Shown one piece after another: positions 19,139 to 27,873 of a stretch of DNA of 64,000 nucleotides. The position numbers and the translations under genes were made by a program. The DNA comes from Phyllobacterium endophyticum. Lineage in GTDB: Bacteria; Pseudomonadota; Alphaproteobacteria; Rhizobiales; Rhizobiaceae. A model generated the notes under the pieces. The model saw nothing but the letters and a program-made list of their open reading frames with translations, did no database searches and was not told the DNA's origin. Each line of letters starts with the position of its first letter. Position 1 is the stretch's first letter. The DNA lies in contig NZ_PGGN01000002.1 in NCBI RefSeq assembly GCF_003010935.1, positions 496,001 to 560,000 on the forward strand, in the 5' to 3' direction.

Positions 19139-21181
19139 TTGCCATCACATGACGATCCGCTGCTGCAACCTTATCAGCTCAAACATTTGCGGCTCAAGAA
19201 CCGCATCATGTCGACCAGCCACGAGCCTGCCTATTCGGAAGACGGCATGCCGAAGGAGCGCTATCGGCTCTACCACGCCGAGAAGGCAAGGGGCGGTATC
19301 GCGCTGACCATGACTGCGGGCTCCGCGGTCGTCTCGCGCGAGTCGCCGCCAGCCTTCGGCAATCTCCATGCCTACAAGGACGAGATCGTGCCGTGGCTGC
19401 GCGAACTCACCGACGACTGCCATGAGCACGGCGCGGCGGTGATGATCCAGCTGACGCATCTCGGCCGCCGCACCAGCTGGAACAAGGCAGACTGGCTGCC
19501 TGTGGTTTCGGCTTCCCCTATACGGGAGCCTGCGCACCGCGCCTTCCCGAAGGAAGCGGAGGAATGGGATATCGAACGTATCATCGGCGATTATGCGGCT
19601 GCGGCGCAGCGGATGCAGGCGGCGGGGCTCGACGGCATCGAGTTCGAGGCCTATGGGCACCTGATGGACGGGTTCTGGTCGCCCGCCACCAATCATCGCG
19701 ATGACGAATATGGCGGTTCGCTGGACAACCGGCTGCGCTTTACCTTTGCTGTCATCGATGCCGTGCGTAAATTGGTCGGCCCGGATTTCATCGTCGGCAT
19801 TCGCATGGTGGCAGACGAGGACTGGGAGCAGGGGCTTTCGAAGGCAGAAGGCGTCGAGATCGCCCGGCGCATAGCTGATTCGGGCAAGTTCGATTTTCTT
19901 AACATCATTCGCGGCCACATCGAAACGGACGCGGCGTTGAACGAGGTCATCCCTATCCAGGGAATGCGGTCCGCGCCGCATCTCGACTTTGCCGGTGAAA
20001 TCCGCCAGCAGACAAAATTTCCGACATTCCATGCCGCGCGCATCGCCGATGTCGCGACGGCACGCCATGCGGTTGCCGAAGGCAAGCTAGACATGGTCGG
20101 CATGACCCGGGCGCATCTGGCCGACCCGCATATCGTGCGCAAGATCATGGCCGGCGAGGAACATCGTATCCGGCCATGCGTCGGTGCCACCTATTGCCTC
20201 GACCGGATCTATGAAGGCGGCGAGGCGCTGTGCGTGCACAACGCGGCCACCGGGCGCGAGCAGACCATGCCGCATGTGATTGCAAGAGCGCAGGCCCCGC
20301 GCAACGTGGTCGTCGTCGGTGCAGGCCCGGCCGGGCTTGAGGCTGCGCGAGTTGCGGCGGAGGGCGGTCATAGGGTCCACGTGCTGGAGGCATCGGATCA
20401 GGCTGGCGGACAGGTGCGGCTCGCATCGCAAAATCCGCGGCGCAAGGAGATGATCGGCATTGTCGATTGGCGCCTGGATGAACTCGATCGGCTCGGTGTC
20501 TCGCTGCGCTACAACGTCTGGGCCGAGGCCGGCGACGTGCTTGGGCTGGCGCCCGATGTGGTGGTGATCGCGACGGGCGGTCTGCCGCACAACCCGCCAT
20601 TAACGGCGGGCGACGACCTGGTGGTCTCGAGTTGGGATATCCTGGCTGGCGCAGTCAAGCCGGGCGAGAATGTGCTCCTTTATGATGACAATGGCGGGCA
20701 TCAGGGCATGAGCGCTGCGGAGATGATTGCGCGCTCGGGTTCAAGGCTCGAACTCGTCAGTCCCGAGCGGTTTTTCGCGCCGGAGATGGGCGGCATGAAC
20801 CACGTGCCCTACATGCGTGCCTTCCAGGAAAAGGGCGTACGGGTGACGATCAACACGCGGCTTGTCAGCCTTGCGCGCAACGGCAACCAGCTTGTCGCGA
20901 CGCTCGGATCGGATTTCGCGCCGGACTATCGGGAAGAGCGTCTGGTAGATCAGGTGGTGGTCGAACACGGCACTTTGCCGATCGATGATCTCTACCGTGA
21001 GCTGAAGCCCTTGTCGCGCAATGGCGGCGCCGTGGATTACGACCGGCTGGTCAATGGAGGCGCGATTTTTCCGCTGCGCGGAGAGGGCACGTTCGATCTC
21101 CTGCGGATTGGCGATGCAGTCCACGCCCGCAATATACACGCGGCGATTTATGACGGGCTGAGATACGCGACAAGGTTTTAG
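19139..21181 (+). CDS. TMADH-type NADH:flavin oxidoreductase, probable N-methylproline demethylase
   Basis: A 680-residue protein of the trimethylamine dehydrogenase / 2,4-dienoyl-CoA reductase family: an N-terminal FMN-binding old-yellow-enzyme barrel (about 1-350, IQLTHLGRRTSW, NRLRFTFAVIDAVR), an Fe-S cluster segment (about 345-365), and a C-terminal FAD/NAD(P) domain (VVVVGAGPAGLEAA). The form resembles the N-methylproline demethylases of proline-betaine (stachydrine) catabolism. The cluster motif reads CVGATYC...ALC: one of the usual four Cys positions is Ala. The start is a TTG at 19139 with AGGGAA nine nt upstream. An orphan betaine-type binding protein gene converges on it. Demethylation of another secondary or tertiary amine is possible. 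Confidence 0.75.
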   Translation: MPSHDDPLLQPYQLKHLRLKNRIMSTSHEPAYSEDGMPKERYRLYHAEKARGGIALTMTAGSAVVSRESPPAFGNLHAYKDEIVPWLRELTDDCHEHGAAVMIQLTHLGRRTSWNKADWLPVVSASPIREPAHRAFPKEAEEWDIERIIGDYAAAAQRMQAAGLDGIEFEAYGHLMDGFWSPATNHRDDEYGGSLDNRLRFTFAVIDAVRKLVGPDFIVGIRMVADEDWEQGLSKAEGVEIARRIADSGKFDFLNIIRGHIETDAALNEVIPIQGMRSAPHLDFAGEIRQQTKFPTFHAARIADVATARHAVAEGKLDMVGMTRAHLADPHIVRKIMAGEEHRIRPCVGATYCLDRIYEGGEALCVHNAATGREQTMPHVIARAQAPRNVVVVGAGPAGLEAARVAAEGGHRVHVLEASDQAGGQVRLASQNPRRKEMIGIVDWRLDELDRLGVSLRYNVWAEAGDVLGLAPDVVVIATGGLPHNPPLTAGDDLVVSSWDILAGAVKPGENVLLYDDNGGHQGMSAAEMIARSGSRLELVSPERFFAPEMGGMNHVPYMRAFQEKGVRVTINTRLVSLARNGNQLVATLGSDFAPDYREERLVDQVVVEHGTLPIDDLYRELKPLSRNGGAVDYDRLVNGGAIFPLRGEGTFDLLRIGDAVHARNIHAAIYDGLRYATRF

Positions 21182-21188
21182 AGGGCTT

Positions 21189-21367
21189 TATCTCCCCCCT
21201 TGTGGGGGAGAAAGGATTTTCTTGGGTTTAGCCCTTGCTTAATCCTTAGAAAATCCAAGAGAGGGGATGATGTAGAGAGTTTGAAATCCCCTCTCTGGCG
21301 ATTTCTAGCACTTAGCTGAAGAAGCTAAGATGCTGAAATCGCTTTCTCTCCCACAAGGGGAGAGATA
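21189..21367. repeat. Palindromic repeat family A, copy 3 (inverted)
   Basis: A 179-bp copy in the opposite orientation to copies 1 and 2: its right half carries the complement of the GCGATTTC...GCTAAG arm. The ends TATCTCCCCCCTTGTGGGGG and its complement are well kept. It exactly fills the convergent gap between the demethylase stop (7 nt) and the end of the betaine-type binding protein gene (13 nt). Confidence 0.85.
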
Positions 21368-21380
21368 ACCGGCTGTCCTG

Positions 21381-22382
21381 TTAGTTGATTGCGGCCTTGA
21401 TCTTTTCGGCAGCGTCGGCGCTGACCCACTTGGTCCAGATATCCTCGTGGTTCTTGAGGAAGTATTTCGCGCCGTCTTCGCCGGTCGCCTGATTGTCGGT
21501 CATCCAGGCCAGAAGCGTGTTGACGGTCTTGTTGTCCCACGAACGTGCCTTGAGGTAATCCATGGCCGGTCCCGCTGCGTCGCTGAACTTCTTGGTGACG
21601 ACCGTATCGACTTCGGCGATTTCCCAATCGTTCTTCTTCGGATCCGGGCAATCGGCGACGGTGTTGCAGCGTTTCCACTCGGCGGCTTCGAATTTTACGC
21701 CATGGTCAAGCTTGACCATCGGATATTTTCCGAGAAGTGCCGTGGGCTCCCAGTAATAACCGAGCCAGCCTTCCTTGCGCTCATAGGCCTTTGCCAGTGC
21801 GCCATCGAGGCCGGCAGCCGAGCCGGTGTCGACGAGTGTGAAGCCTTTCTTCTCGGCGTCATAGGCCTTGAAGAATTGCGTGGTTGCGACAGTGCCGCCC
21901 CAGCCGGCAGGTCCGTTGAACACGGCACCCTTCGAAGAATCCTCGGGGGCGGGGAAAAGCTCCGGATGTTTCAGCGCATCATCGATGGTCTTGATGTCGG
22001 GATGGGCGTCGGCGAGATATTTCGGGATCCACCAGCCCTGCACACCGCCGTCCGACAGCGACTTGGAGGCGTAGACGAGCTTGCCGTCTGCAACCGCCTT
22101 GTCCATGATATCGCGCATGAAATCGATCCAGCCTTCAGGGGCGATATCGGGCTGGCCTTTCTCGGTCATCGAGGTGAGGGTCGGGATCGTGTCTCCCTGG
22201 ATGATCTCGGCCTGGCAACCATAGCCGGACTCGAGAATGATCTTGTCGAGATTGGCCAGAACTTCGGCGGACTGCCAGTTCATGCTTGCAATGGTGACGT
22301 TGCCGCATTCAGCGGCGGATGCACCGCCCGCAGCGCCGAGCAGCGCAAATGCCATGACACCGCTCAATAACAATGCTTTCAT
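21381..22382 (-). CDS. Glycine betaine/proline betaine-type ABC substrate-binding protein
   Basis: A periplasmic binding protein of 333 residues with a clear signal peptide (MKALLLSGVMAFALLGAAGGASA, cleavage after about residue 23). The mature part belongs to the OpuAC/ProX-like family, with NVTIASMNWQSAEV at the start and Trp-rich segments (GGVQGWWIP, WLGYYWEPTA) as expected for aromatic-cage binding of quaternary ammonium groups. The start at 22382 has an AAGGGAA site upstream. There are no permease or ATPase genes beside it, so it must use a transporter encoded elsewhere or be a scavenging duplicate. The neighbouring demethylase suggests proline betaine or a similar substrate. Confidence 0.85.
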   Translation of the reverse strand: MKALLLSGVMAFALLGAAGGASAAECGNVTIASMNWQSAEVLANLDKIILESGYGCQAEIIQGDTIPTLTSMTEKGQPDIAPEGWIDFMRDIMDKAVADGKLVYASKSLSDGGVQGWWIPKYLADAHPDIKTIDDALKHPELFPAPEDSSKGAVFNGPAGWGGTVATTQFFKAYDAEKKGFTLVDTGSAAGLDGALAKAYERKEGWLGYYWEPTALLGKYPMVKLDHGVKFEAAEWKRCNTVADCPDPKKNDWEIAEVDTVVTKKFSDAAGPAMDYLKARSWDNKTVNTLLAWMTDNQATGEDGAKYFLKNHEDIWTKWVSADAAEKIKAAIN

Positions 22383-22534
22383 CGTAGTTCCCTTTGTTTG
22401 TTTTTGTGAAAGTCCTTTTGAAAAGGTCATTCAACGATAGTCTTACACCCGGTGGTCGAGAAGCCCGCATGCGGCAAAGGCTTTGCCTTTTGCGACGCCG
22501 TTCCTGAATTGTTGAATGCAATCCGTGTAGCGCA

Positions 22535-24121
22535 TTAAACTATCAGTTTTTCATCAATTTCAACGAGATACGGCTTTCCGCTCGCCTTGGCGTCGAGCAA
22601 GGCTGCTGGCAGTTGCGAGATGTTCGCCAAGCGCTGCGACGCCACTCCGTAAGCCTCTGCGATTTTCAGGTAGTCCGGTGCCGATGGACGCACACCTATG
22701 GGATCGATATCGACTTCCACCATGGCGCGTTCGATTTCCTGGTAGCCCTGGTTGTTCCAGACGACGAAAATCACGGGTACATTCTCATCGACTGCCGCGC
22801 CAAGTTCGCCGAGGACGAATTGAAACCCGCCATCGCCGACGATGCAGATCGTCGACGTTTCCGGCTTTCCGAGCGATGCTCCGATAGAGGCTGGAGGGCC
22901 AAAACCGAGTGCGCCGAAACCTGTGGCGGCATTGAACCAGCCACCGACACGATCATGATCATAGTACATGTTGCCGGCGTAGACGGCTTGCGTGGAATCG
23001 CCGACGATGAGAGAAGCCGGCAAAGTATCGCGCAGAATATCAAGGAAGCGGACCATGCCCTGATAGCGTTGGCCGATATGAGCCCAGGCCGCATCGCGCG
23101 TTTGCTGCGCGCGTTGCGCGCCAGCATGGGTGTTGCGACGCTCTGGAAGGGCAGCGGCGAGCGCCTCGACAGTTTCCCTGGCCGAAGCCTCGATCGGCAT
23201 GAAGGCCGGGTGGCGATCGAGTTGCGCTGCATCGATGTCGATGCGAACGAGCCGCTTCAGGTCCGGAAAACCGCCCTCGCCATACATGTCATAATCAGTC
23301 GGGCCCATCTCCGTTCCGATGGCGAGGACGAGATCGCTGTCGGCGAGCAGTTCGCGGCAGGGCCTGAGGCTTGGGCTTGCGGGAACAAGGAGGGGATGGC
23401 CATGCATGATGCCACGCGCATTCGTGGTCGCAATCACCGGCGCATCGAGCCTTTCGGCAAGCGTTTGCAACGGGATTGCCGCAGCCTTCGCGCCGCCGCC
23501 GATCAGGATAACCGGCCGTTCGGCGCCGAGGCACAGGCGGGTGAGTTCCGCCATCGTCTCGGGCGAGGCGTGCGGGATGGGCGCGTCGGAGGGCAAACGC
23601 TCCGCCCCGTCGAGCGGCAGCGCCATCACATCGAGCGGGATCTCGATGTGAACTGGACCGGGACGCCGGGAGGCAAAAAGCGCGAAAGCACGCGCAAGAA
23701 CGATAGGCAGCTCATCGGGCGTTTCGATGCGATGCGAGAACATGGCGACGGTTTGAAGCATGGCGCGCTGATTGGGCAGTTCATGCAGGAAACCCATGCC
23801 CTTGCCCAGCGACTCACGCTGGTTTACGCCGGAAATGACCAGCATGGGAATGGAATCGGCCCGCGCCTGACCCATCGCGGTTATGGTATTGGTAATGCCC
23901 GGTCCCGTAATGACGAAGGCGACTCCCGGCTTGCCAGTGGCCCTTGCATATCCATCGGCCATGAAACCGGCGCCCTGTTCATGGCGCGGCGTGATGTGGC
24001 GGATCTTGGAGCCGGCGAGGCCGCGGTAGAGTTCGATAGTGTGAACGCCAGGAATGCCGAAAACCGTATCGACATCATAGGATTCGAGCAGATGGACGAG
24101 GGCTTCACCGACAGTGGTCAT
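22535..24121 (-). CDS. aruI: Thiamine-diphosphate 2-oxoacid decarboxylase, probable 5-guanidino-2-oxopentanoate decarboxylase
   Basis: A 528-residue enzyme of the acetolactate synthase/benzoylformate decarboxylase family. The N-terminal PYR domain has the catalytic Glu in PRHEQGAGFMADGYAR; the C-terminal PP domain has the TPP-binding motif GDGGFQFVLGEL...WNN. It follows the probable arginine transaminase gene with a 4-nt ATGA overlap, as aruH precedes aruI in Pseudomonas aeruginosa, where AruI turns 2-ketoarginine into 4-guanidinobutyraldehyde. The pairing is the main reason for the specific name; by sequence alone it could be another 2-oxoacid decarboxylase. The guanidinobutyraldehyde oxidation genes are not adjacent. 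Confidence 0.75.
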   Translation of the reverse strand: MTTVGEALVHLLESYDVDTVFGIPGVHTIELYRGLAGSKIRHITPRHEQGAGFMADGYARATGKPGVAFVITGPGITNTITAMGQARADSIPMLVISGVNQRESLGKGMGFLHELPNQRAMLQTVAMFSHRIETPDELPIVLARAFALFASRRPGPVHIEIPLDVMALPLDGAERLPSDAPIPHASPETMAELTRLCLGAERPVILIGGGAKAAAIPLQTLAERLDAPVIATTNARGIMHGHPLLVPASPSLRPCRELLADSDLVLAIGTEMGPTDYDMYGEGGFPDLKRLVRIDIDAAQLDRHPAFMPIEASARETVEALAAALPERRNTHAGAQRAQQTRDAAWAHIGQRYQGMVRFLDILRDTLPASLIVGDSTQAVYAGNMYYDHDRVGGWFNAATGFGALGFGPPASIGASLGKPETSTICIVGDGGFQFVLGELGAAVDENVPVIFVVWNNQGYQEIERAMVEVDIDPIGVRPSAPDYLKIAEAYGVASQRLANISQLPAALLDAKASGKPYLVEIDEKLIV

Positions 24122-25308
24122 GCGGATTTCCGTTGTTGCAGGCGCGAGGCGAGGCGAACAATACCGGCGCAGGCGGCGTCGATCTTGTCATCGGCAACGC
24201 TGAGGCTGAGGCGCAGATAGCCTGACAGATTGTCGCCGAAGGATTCGCCGGGCATCACCGCGACAAGTTCCTCTTCGAGAAGGCGCATCGCGAACTCCTG
24301 GCCGGAGAGCCCGGTTGCGCGGATGTCCGCGAGGATGAACATTCCGGCTTGCGGGACTTTGGAGACGATGCCCGCCTTGCCGTCCAGACGTTCCGAGATG
24401 CGCCGGGCGCGGCGCAAAAAGCTTTCACGCATGGTGGCGGCCGCGGCGGACGGACGGCCGAGGGCATAGGCCGTCATGTCCGCAATGAAGGGCTGTCCAC
24501 CAAAAAGCATGGATTCGGACAAAGGCAGCAGGCGCTCCGTAAATTCCTTCGGGGCGATGCACCAGCCGCTGCGGAAACCGGGAGCGGCATGGGATTTTGA
24601 AATGGATGCAACGGCAATCACCCGGTCGGCTAGCTCGGGGCGATCCAGCGGCGAGGCGAAAGCGCCGTCGTATATCATCAGTTCATAAACCTCGTCGGAG
24701 ACGATCCACAGATTGTGCCTGATACAGACCTCACCGATCTCCGCGATGTCGTCGGTGCTGAGAACAGCGCCGGTGGGATTGTGGGGGCTGTTGAGCAGCA
24801 GGACCCTTGATCGGGGCGTAATGACCTTCTCGAGATCGGCGGCCTGCATGCGGAAACCTTTTTCGGGCCGCAGCGGGACGGAAACACGCGTCGCGCCGGT
24901 GGCACGGACAACACCGTCATACGTAGCATAGAGCGGATCGCCGGTGATGATTTCATCGCCTTCTTCGGCAAGTCCCATCATGACCATAGCGAGGGCTGTC
25001 TGCGTGCCGGAAAAACACATGATGTTTTCCGGGCCAATTGGCCGGCCCGCGCGTTGGGTGTATTTCGCAGAAAGCGCCGCAAGCAAGGCCGGTTCGCCGC
25101 GACCGCTGGAATAGCCGGTCCGGCCCGCACGCATTGCGCGTTCGGCGACGTCTATCATGTCGGTTGGCGTTGGTATATCGGGCTCGCCGATCGTCAGTTC
25201 GATGATCTCGTGTCCGGCCTGCTTCATTTGGCGCGCGCGGAAATGGACAGCCCATTTGTCGGATCCAAGCCCGGCAAGACGTTCGGTGACAGACGCATAG
25301 CGCATCAT
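24118..25308 (-). CDS. aruH: PLP-dependent aminotransferase, probable arginine:pyruvate transaminase
   Basis: A 396-residue fold-type I class I/II aminotransferase. The cofactor lysine is in SISKSHAAPGFRSGW, the Asn and Asp contacts in NSPHNPTGAV and WIVSDEVYE, and the phosphate-binding Arg in the SGW region. The ATG overlaps the stop of the preceding TetR gene (ATGA) and is preceded by AAAGGAGG six nt upstream, a strong site. The downstream overlap with the TPP decarboxylase gene mirrors the aruHI pair: transamination of L-arginine with pyruvate yields 2-ketoarginine and alanine. Aspartate/aromatic transaminase is the generic alternative. Confidence 0.75.
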   Translation of the reverse strand: MMRYASVTERLAGLGSDKWAVHFRARQMKQAGHEIIELTIGEPDIPTPTDMIDVAERAMRAGRTGYSSGRGEPALLAALSAKYTQRAGRPIGPENIMCFSGTQTALAMVMMGLAEEGDEIITGDPLYATYDGVVRATGATRVSVPLRPEKGFRMQAADLEKVITPRSRVLLLNSPHNPTGAVLSTDDIAEIGEVCIRHNLWIVSDEVYELMIYDGAFASPLDRPELADRVIAVASISKSHAAPGFRSGWCIAPKEFTERLLPLSESMLFGGQPFIADMTAYALGRPSAAAATMRESFLRRARRISERLDGKAGIVSKVPQAGMFILADIRATGLSGQEFAMRLLEEELVAVMPGESFGDNLSGYLRLSLSVADDKIDAACAGIVRLASRLQQRKSA

Positions 25309-25964
25309 ATCGCGCCTCCTTTTTCAGGATTGAGAGAAATTGCAAGTACGGCTTCGATAGCGGCTATACCGGTCTCGGCCAATTCTCCATCGGCAAAAAT
25401 GTCGCCAGCGAGACAGCCTTCCAGCCACAGCCCGTCGATGATCGCGTTGACGGCGATGGCGTGGCGGCGGGTATGAACCGGCTCAGCCGGCTTGCCGGCG
25501 GCCAGCAGGGCTTGGCGGATCAGCGCTTCCAATTCGTCGCGGAAGCCGAGATAGCCATCCCGGTGCGCCAAAGCCATCGCTGGATCGGCATGAACCATCG
25601 CGATGAATCCCGCCCAAAGCGAAAGATTATCGGGATCCATGATTGGCTGACCGAGATTGGCCTTCACAAAGGCATTGAGGCGATCGCGCGGATCATCGGC
25701 GGCACTTTTCAGTGCATCGCTTGCCTGGACCGTCATTCGTTTCATGACGGCGCGATAGGCCGCGCTGATCAGATCGTCCTTGGCGGGAAAATAGTAGCGG
25801 ATGAGACCGGCGGTCACGCCAGCACGCAAGGCGATCTCGCGCACGGTAGCCCCCGCGAGACCACGCTCCGCCACACATTCAAGTGTTGCCGCGATCAAAT
25901 CTTCGCGGCGCTTGTCCTCGCCCTCGCGGCGGAAGCTCTTGCGTGTGGCAGTCTGGGTTTTCAT
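25305..25964 (-). CDS. TetR/BetI-type transcriptional regulator
   Basis: A 219-residue TetR-family protein. The N-terminal HTH is clear (TLECVAERGLAGATVREIALRAGVTAGLIRYYFPAKDDL), and the C-terminal domain resembles the BetI-type ligand domain (LWAGFIAMVHADPAMA). I start it at ATG 25964, which overlaps the stop codon of the DDAH-like gene (ATGA); its own stop overlaps the start of aruH. Being inside the operon, it probably senses arginine, 2-ketoarginine or a related compound and autoregulates the operon. An inverted repeat upstream of the first gene (26873-26893) is a candidate operator. Choline sensing as in true BetI is less likely here. Confidence 0.82.
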   Translation of the reverse strand: MKTQTATRKSFRREGEDKRREDLIAATLECVAERGLAGATVREIALRAGVTAGLIRYYFPAKDDLISAAYRAVMKRMTVQASDALKSAADDPRDRLNAFVKANLGQPIMDPDNLSLWAGFIAMVHADPAMALAHRDGYLGFRDELEALIRQALLAAGKPAEPVHTRRHAIAVNAIIDGLWLEGCLAGDIFADGELAETGIAAIEAVLAISLNPEKGGAI

Positions 25965-26830
25965 TGGCGCCAGACGGGCCGCGTCAGGCAGGTTGGCCCG
26001 CCCTCGCAGGCGATACATAGCGCATCGGCTTCGAACGTCGTGACCGTGCAGCCTGCTGCTTCCATTGCTGCCTTGGTCTTTTCGAAACCTGCCACGGCAA
26101 TCACTTCATAAGGGGCGGTCGGCAAGACATTGAGATTGAGCCCGTTGCTCGCGGCAAACTCTTCTTCCGGCGCCACGACAAGACGGATTCCGCGTTCCTT
26201 CAGCAGCTGGTAGAAGGCCGCCGGCATGAGCGGCAGATGCACCAGCGCCAAATCCTCGGCCAAGGGGGAAATGATCGACATCAGATGCAGGCAGGCTTCT
26301 TCGCCATGCCAGAGCGGCAGGTCGAAGCCAAGGACAGTGATGCCCAGCGGCTTCAGGATCGCCGAGAGCTGTTCGATGCCGGACTGGTTGGTGCGAACAC
26401 CGCGACCGACAGCCAGCGTCTTGCTATCGACCCAAACGCAATCGCCACCTTCGACAGTGCCCGGCGCTTCGATGCGGCCGAGAACGGGCACGTCCATCTC
26501 GCGGTAGGTTTCATGATGCAGATCGGGCTCATCAAGCCGCAGGCTCTTGCCCATTCGCAGGAGAACTGCGCCACTATCGGTGACGAGCGAGGGGTCATGA
26601 GTGAAAATCGAATCCGACAAGGCATCATTGCCGTCGCGAATCCAGGTGATGGCGGCACCCGACCGGGCGACAAGATCGGCAAAGACCTTGTGCTGCTCGG
26701 ATGCCCGCCGCGCATCGAACTGCGGCCCATAATGCCAGACGTTACGTTCGGCACCGGCCATGACCCTGTCCGGCATGCGCATGATGACGCGTTTCAAGGG
26801 GAGGGCCATGGACTGCGAACCGAATGACAT
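25961..26830 (-). CDS. Dimethylarginine dimethylaminohydrolase/arginine deiminase-like amidinotransferase
   Basis: A 289-residue protein of the guanidine-modifying pentein fold. The family's substrate and catalytic positions can be placed: acidic loop SDSIFTHDP (72-80), GTVEGGD (124-130), catalytic His H182 in LHLMS, and nucleophile Cys C281 in GGPTCLTRP near the end. Such enzymes hydrolyse methylated arginines to citrulline and methylamines (DDAH) or arginine to citrulline. The protein is much shorter than classical arginine deiminase (about 410), which favours the DDAH type. It is the first gene of a four-gene operon with TetR, aruH and aruI, and divergent from a polar amino acid transporter, so a role in use of arginine or methylarginines is inferred. 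Confidence 0.8.
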   Translation of the reverse strand: MSFGSQSMALPLKRVIMRMPDRVMAGAERNVWHYGPQFDARRASEQHKVFADLVARSGAAITWIRDGNDALSDSIFTHDPSLVTDSGAVLLRMGKSLRLDEPDLHHETYREMDVPVLGRIEAPGTVEGGDCVWVDSKTLAVGRGVRTNQSGIEQLSAILKPLGITVLGFDLPLWHGEEACLHLMSIISPLAEDLALVHLPLMPAAFYQLLKERGIRLVVAPEEEFAASNGLNLNVLPTAPYEVIAVAGFEKTKAAMEAAGCTVTTFEADALCIACEGGPTCLTRPVWRQ

Positions 26831-26864
26831 TTGCTGAACTCTCGAAAAATTGCTTCTGCCGGTA

Positions 26865-26893
26865 TTTATACGCTTGCATAATTAGAGCGCAAG
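26865..26893 (-). promoter_or_regulatory. Candidate promoter and operator of the DDAH-TetR-aruHI operon
   Basis: On the minus strand TTGCGC (plus 26887-26892) and TATAAA (plus 26865-26870) are spaced by 16 nt and lie about 40 nt before the DDAH-like start codon. An inverted repeat CTTGC/GCAAG (26873-26877 and 26889-26893) sits across the spacer and would suit a TetR repressor. This is pattern reading only. Confidence 0.35.
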
Positions 26894-27000
26894 TGGTGTG
26901 ATGGGCTAAATTCGGGCAATCAAGACCCATGCTGACAAAAGAGGCGGATCGAATAGTTGATGATTGAGCATGCACGACTGCTATGCGCGGGAATTCCGGA

Positions 27001-27819
27001 ATGACGGCGACTGTTGCCGTTGCGGCGGACCCCCTCCAGTCAGGCGCGGCCGAGCAGGCCGAAGCCATCCACATCGAGAACCTGCACAAGCGGTTCGGCG
27101 CGCTTGAAGTGCTCAAAGGCGTTTCCATGACCGCCAAGGACGGCGACGTCGTTGCCATGATCGGCGGCAGTGGCTCGGGCAAGTCCACGTTTCTTCGCTG
27201 TATCAATTTTCTCGAAAATCCGACCAGTGGCGTCATTCGCATCAATGGCGAAGACGTGAAAATGGTCGGCGACGGCCATGGCGGCCAAGTGCCGGCCAAC
27301 CGCCGCCAGATCGAGCGAATTCGCAGCCGGCTTGGCATGGTATTCCAGAACTTCAACCTGTGGCAGCACATGACGCTGATACAGAACGTTATCGAAGTGC
27401 CGGTGCATGTGCTCGGCATGAAACGCGATGAAGCGATGGCCATAGGCGAACAGCTTCTCGAGCGCGTCGGTCTTTCAGCCAAACGCGACGTCTATCCCGC
27501 CTATATGTCGGGCGGGCAGCAGCAGCGGGGCGCCATCGCCCGCGCGCTCGCAATTCAGCCGCGCGTCATGCTGTTCGACGAGCCGACATCGGCGCTCGAC
27601 CCTGAACTCGTGGGCGAGGTTCTCAAGGTCATTGCCGACCTTGCGAAAGAGGGCCGGACCATGCTGCTCGTCACGCATGAGATGAAGTTTGCCCGCGAAG
27701 TGGCAAGCCACGTCATGTACCTGCACAACGGCATCGTCGAAGAAGAAGGACCGCCGGAAGAATTGTTCGGATCGCCAAAGTCCGAGCGTCTGAAACAGTT
27801 TATACGCACTGTTTCATAA
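27001..27819 (+). CDS. Polar amino acid ABC transporter ATP-binding protein (HisP-like)
   Basis: An ATPase of about 272 residues. Walker A is GGSGSGKST, the signature is YMSGGQQQRGAIARAL, Walker B is VMLFDEPTSALDPE, and the H-loop is LLVTHEMKFA. The motif MTLIQNVIEVPVHVLGMKRDEA and overall form match the histidine/arginine/ornithine-type importers. I take ATG 27001 as start because GGGA lies eight nt upstream; an in-frame ATG at 26983 adds six residues. It is the first gene of a four-gene transporter cluster and divergent from the DDAH-like operon, so arginine or a relative is the likely cargo. Confidence 0.9.
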   Translation: MTATVAVAADPLQSGAAEQAEAIHIENLHKRFGALEVLKGVSMTAKDGDVVAMIGGSGSGKSTFLRCINFLENPTSGVIRINGEDVKMVGDGHGGQVPANRRQIERIRSRLGMVFQNFNLWQHMTLIQNVIEVPVHVLGMKRDEAMAIGEQLLERVGLSAKRDVYPAYMSGGQQQRGAIARALAIQPRVMLFDEPTSALDPELVGEVLKVIADLAKEGRTMLLVTHEMKFAREVASHVMYLHNGIVEEEGPPEELFGSPKSERLKQFIRTVS

Positions 27820-27873
27820 ATGTCATGAACAAAGACAGGGGGTAACCCCGGGGAACAGCAGGAGACAATGGAG

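Noticed and set aside
13521-19139. Search for a duplicated tRNA-Leu 3' end marking an attachment site
   Set aside because: No second copy of the tRNA 3' sequence was seen to the right up to the demethylase gene, and no integrase gene is present.
22613-24220. 535-codon plus-strand frame opposite aruI
   Set aside because: Antisense shadow; the minus strand has the TPP enzyme motifs and operon overlaps.
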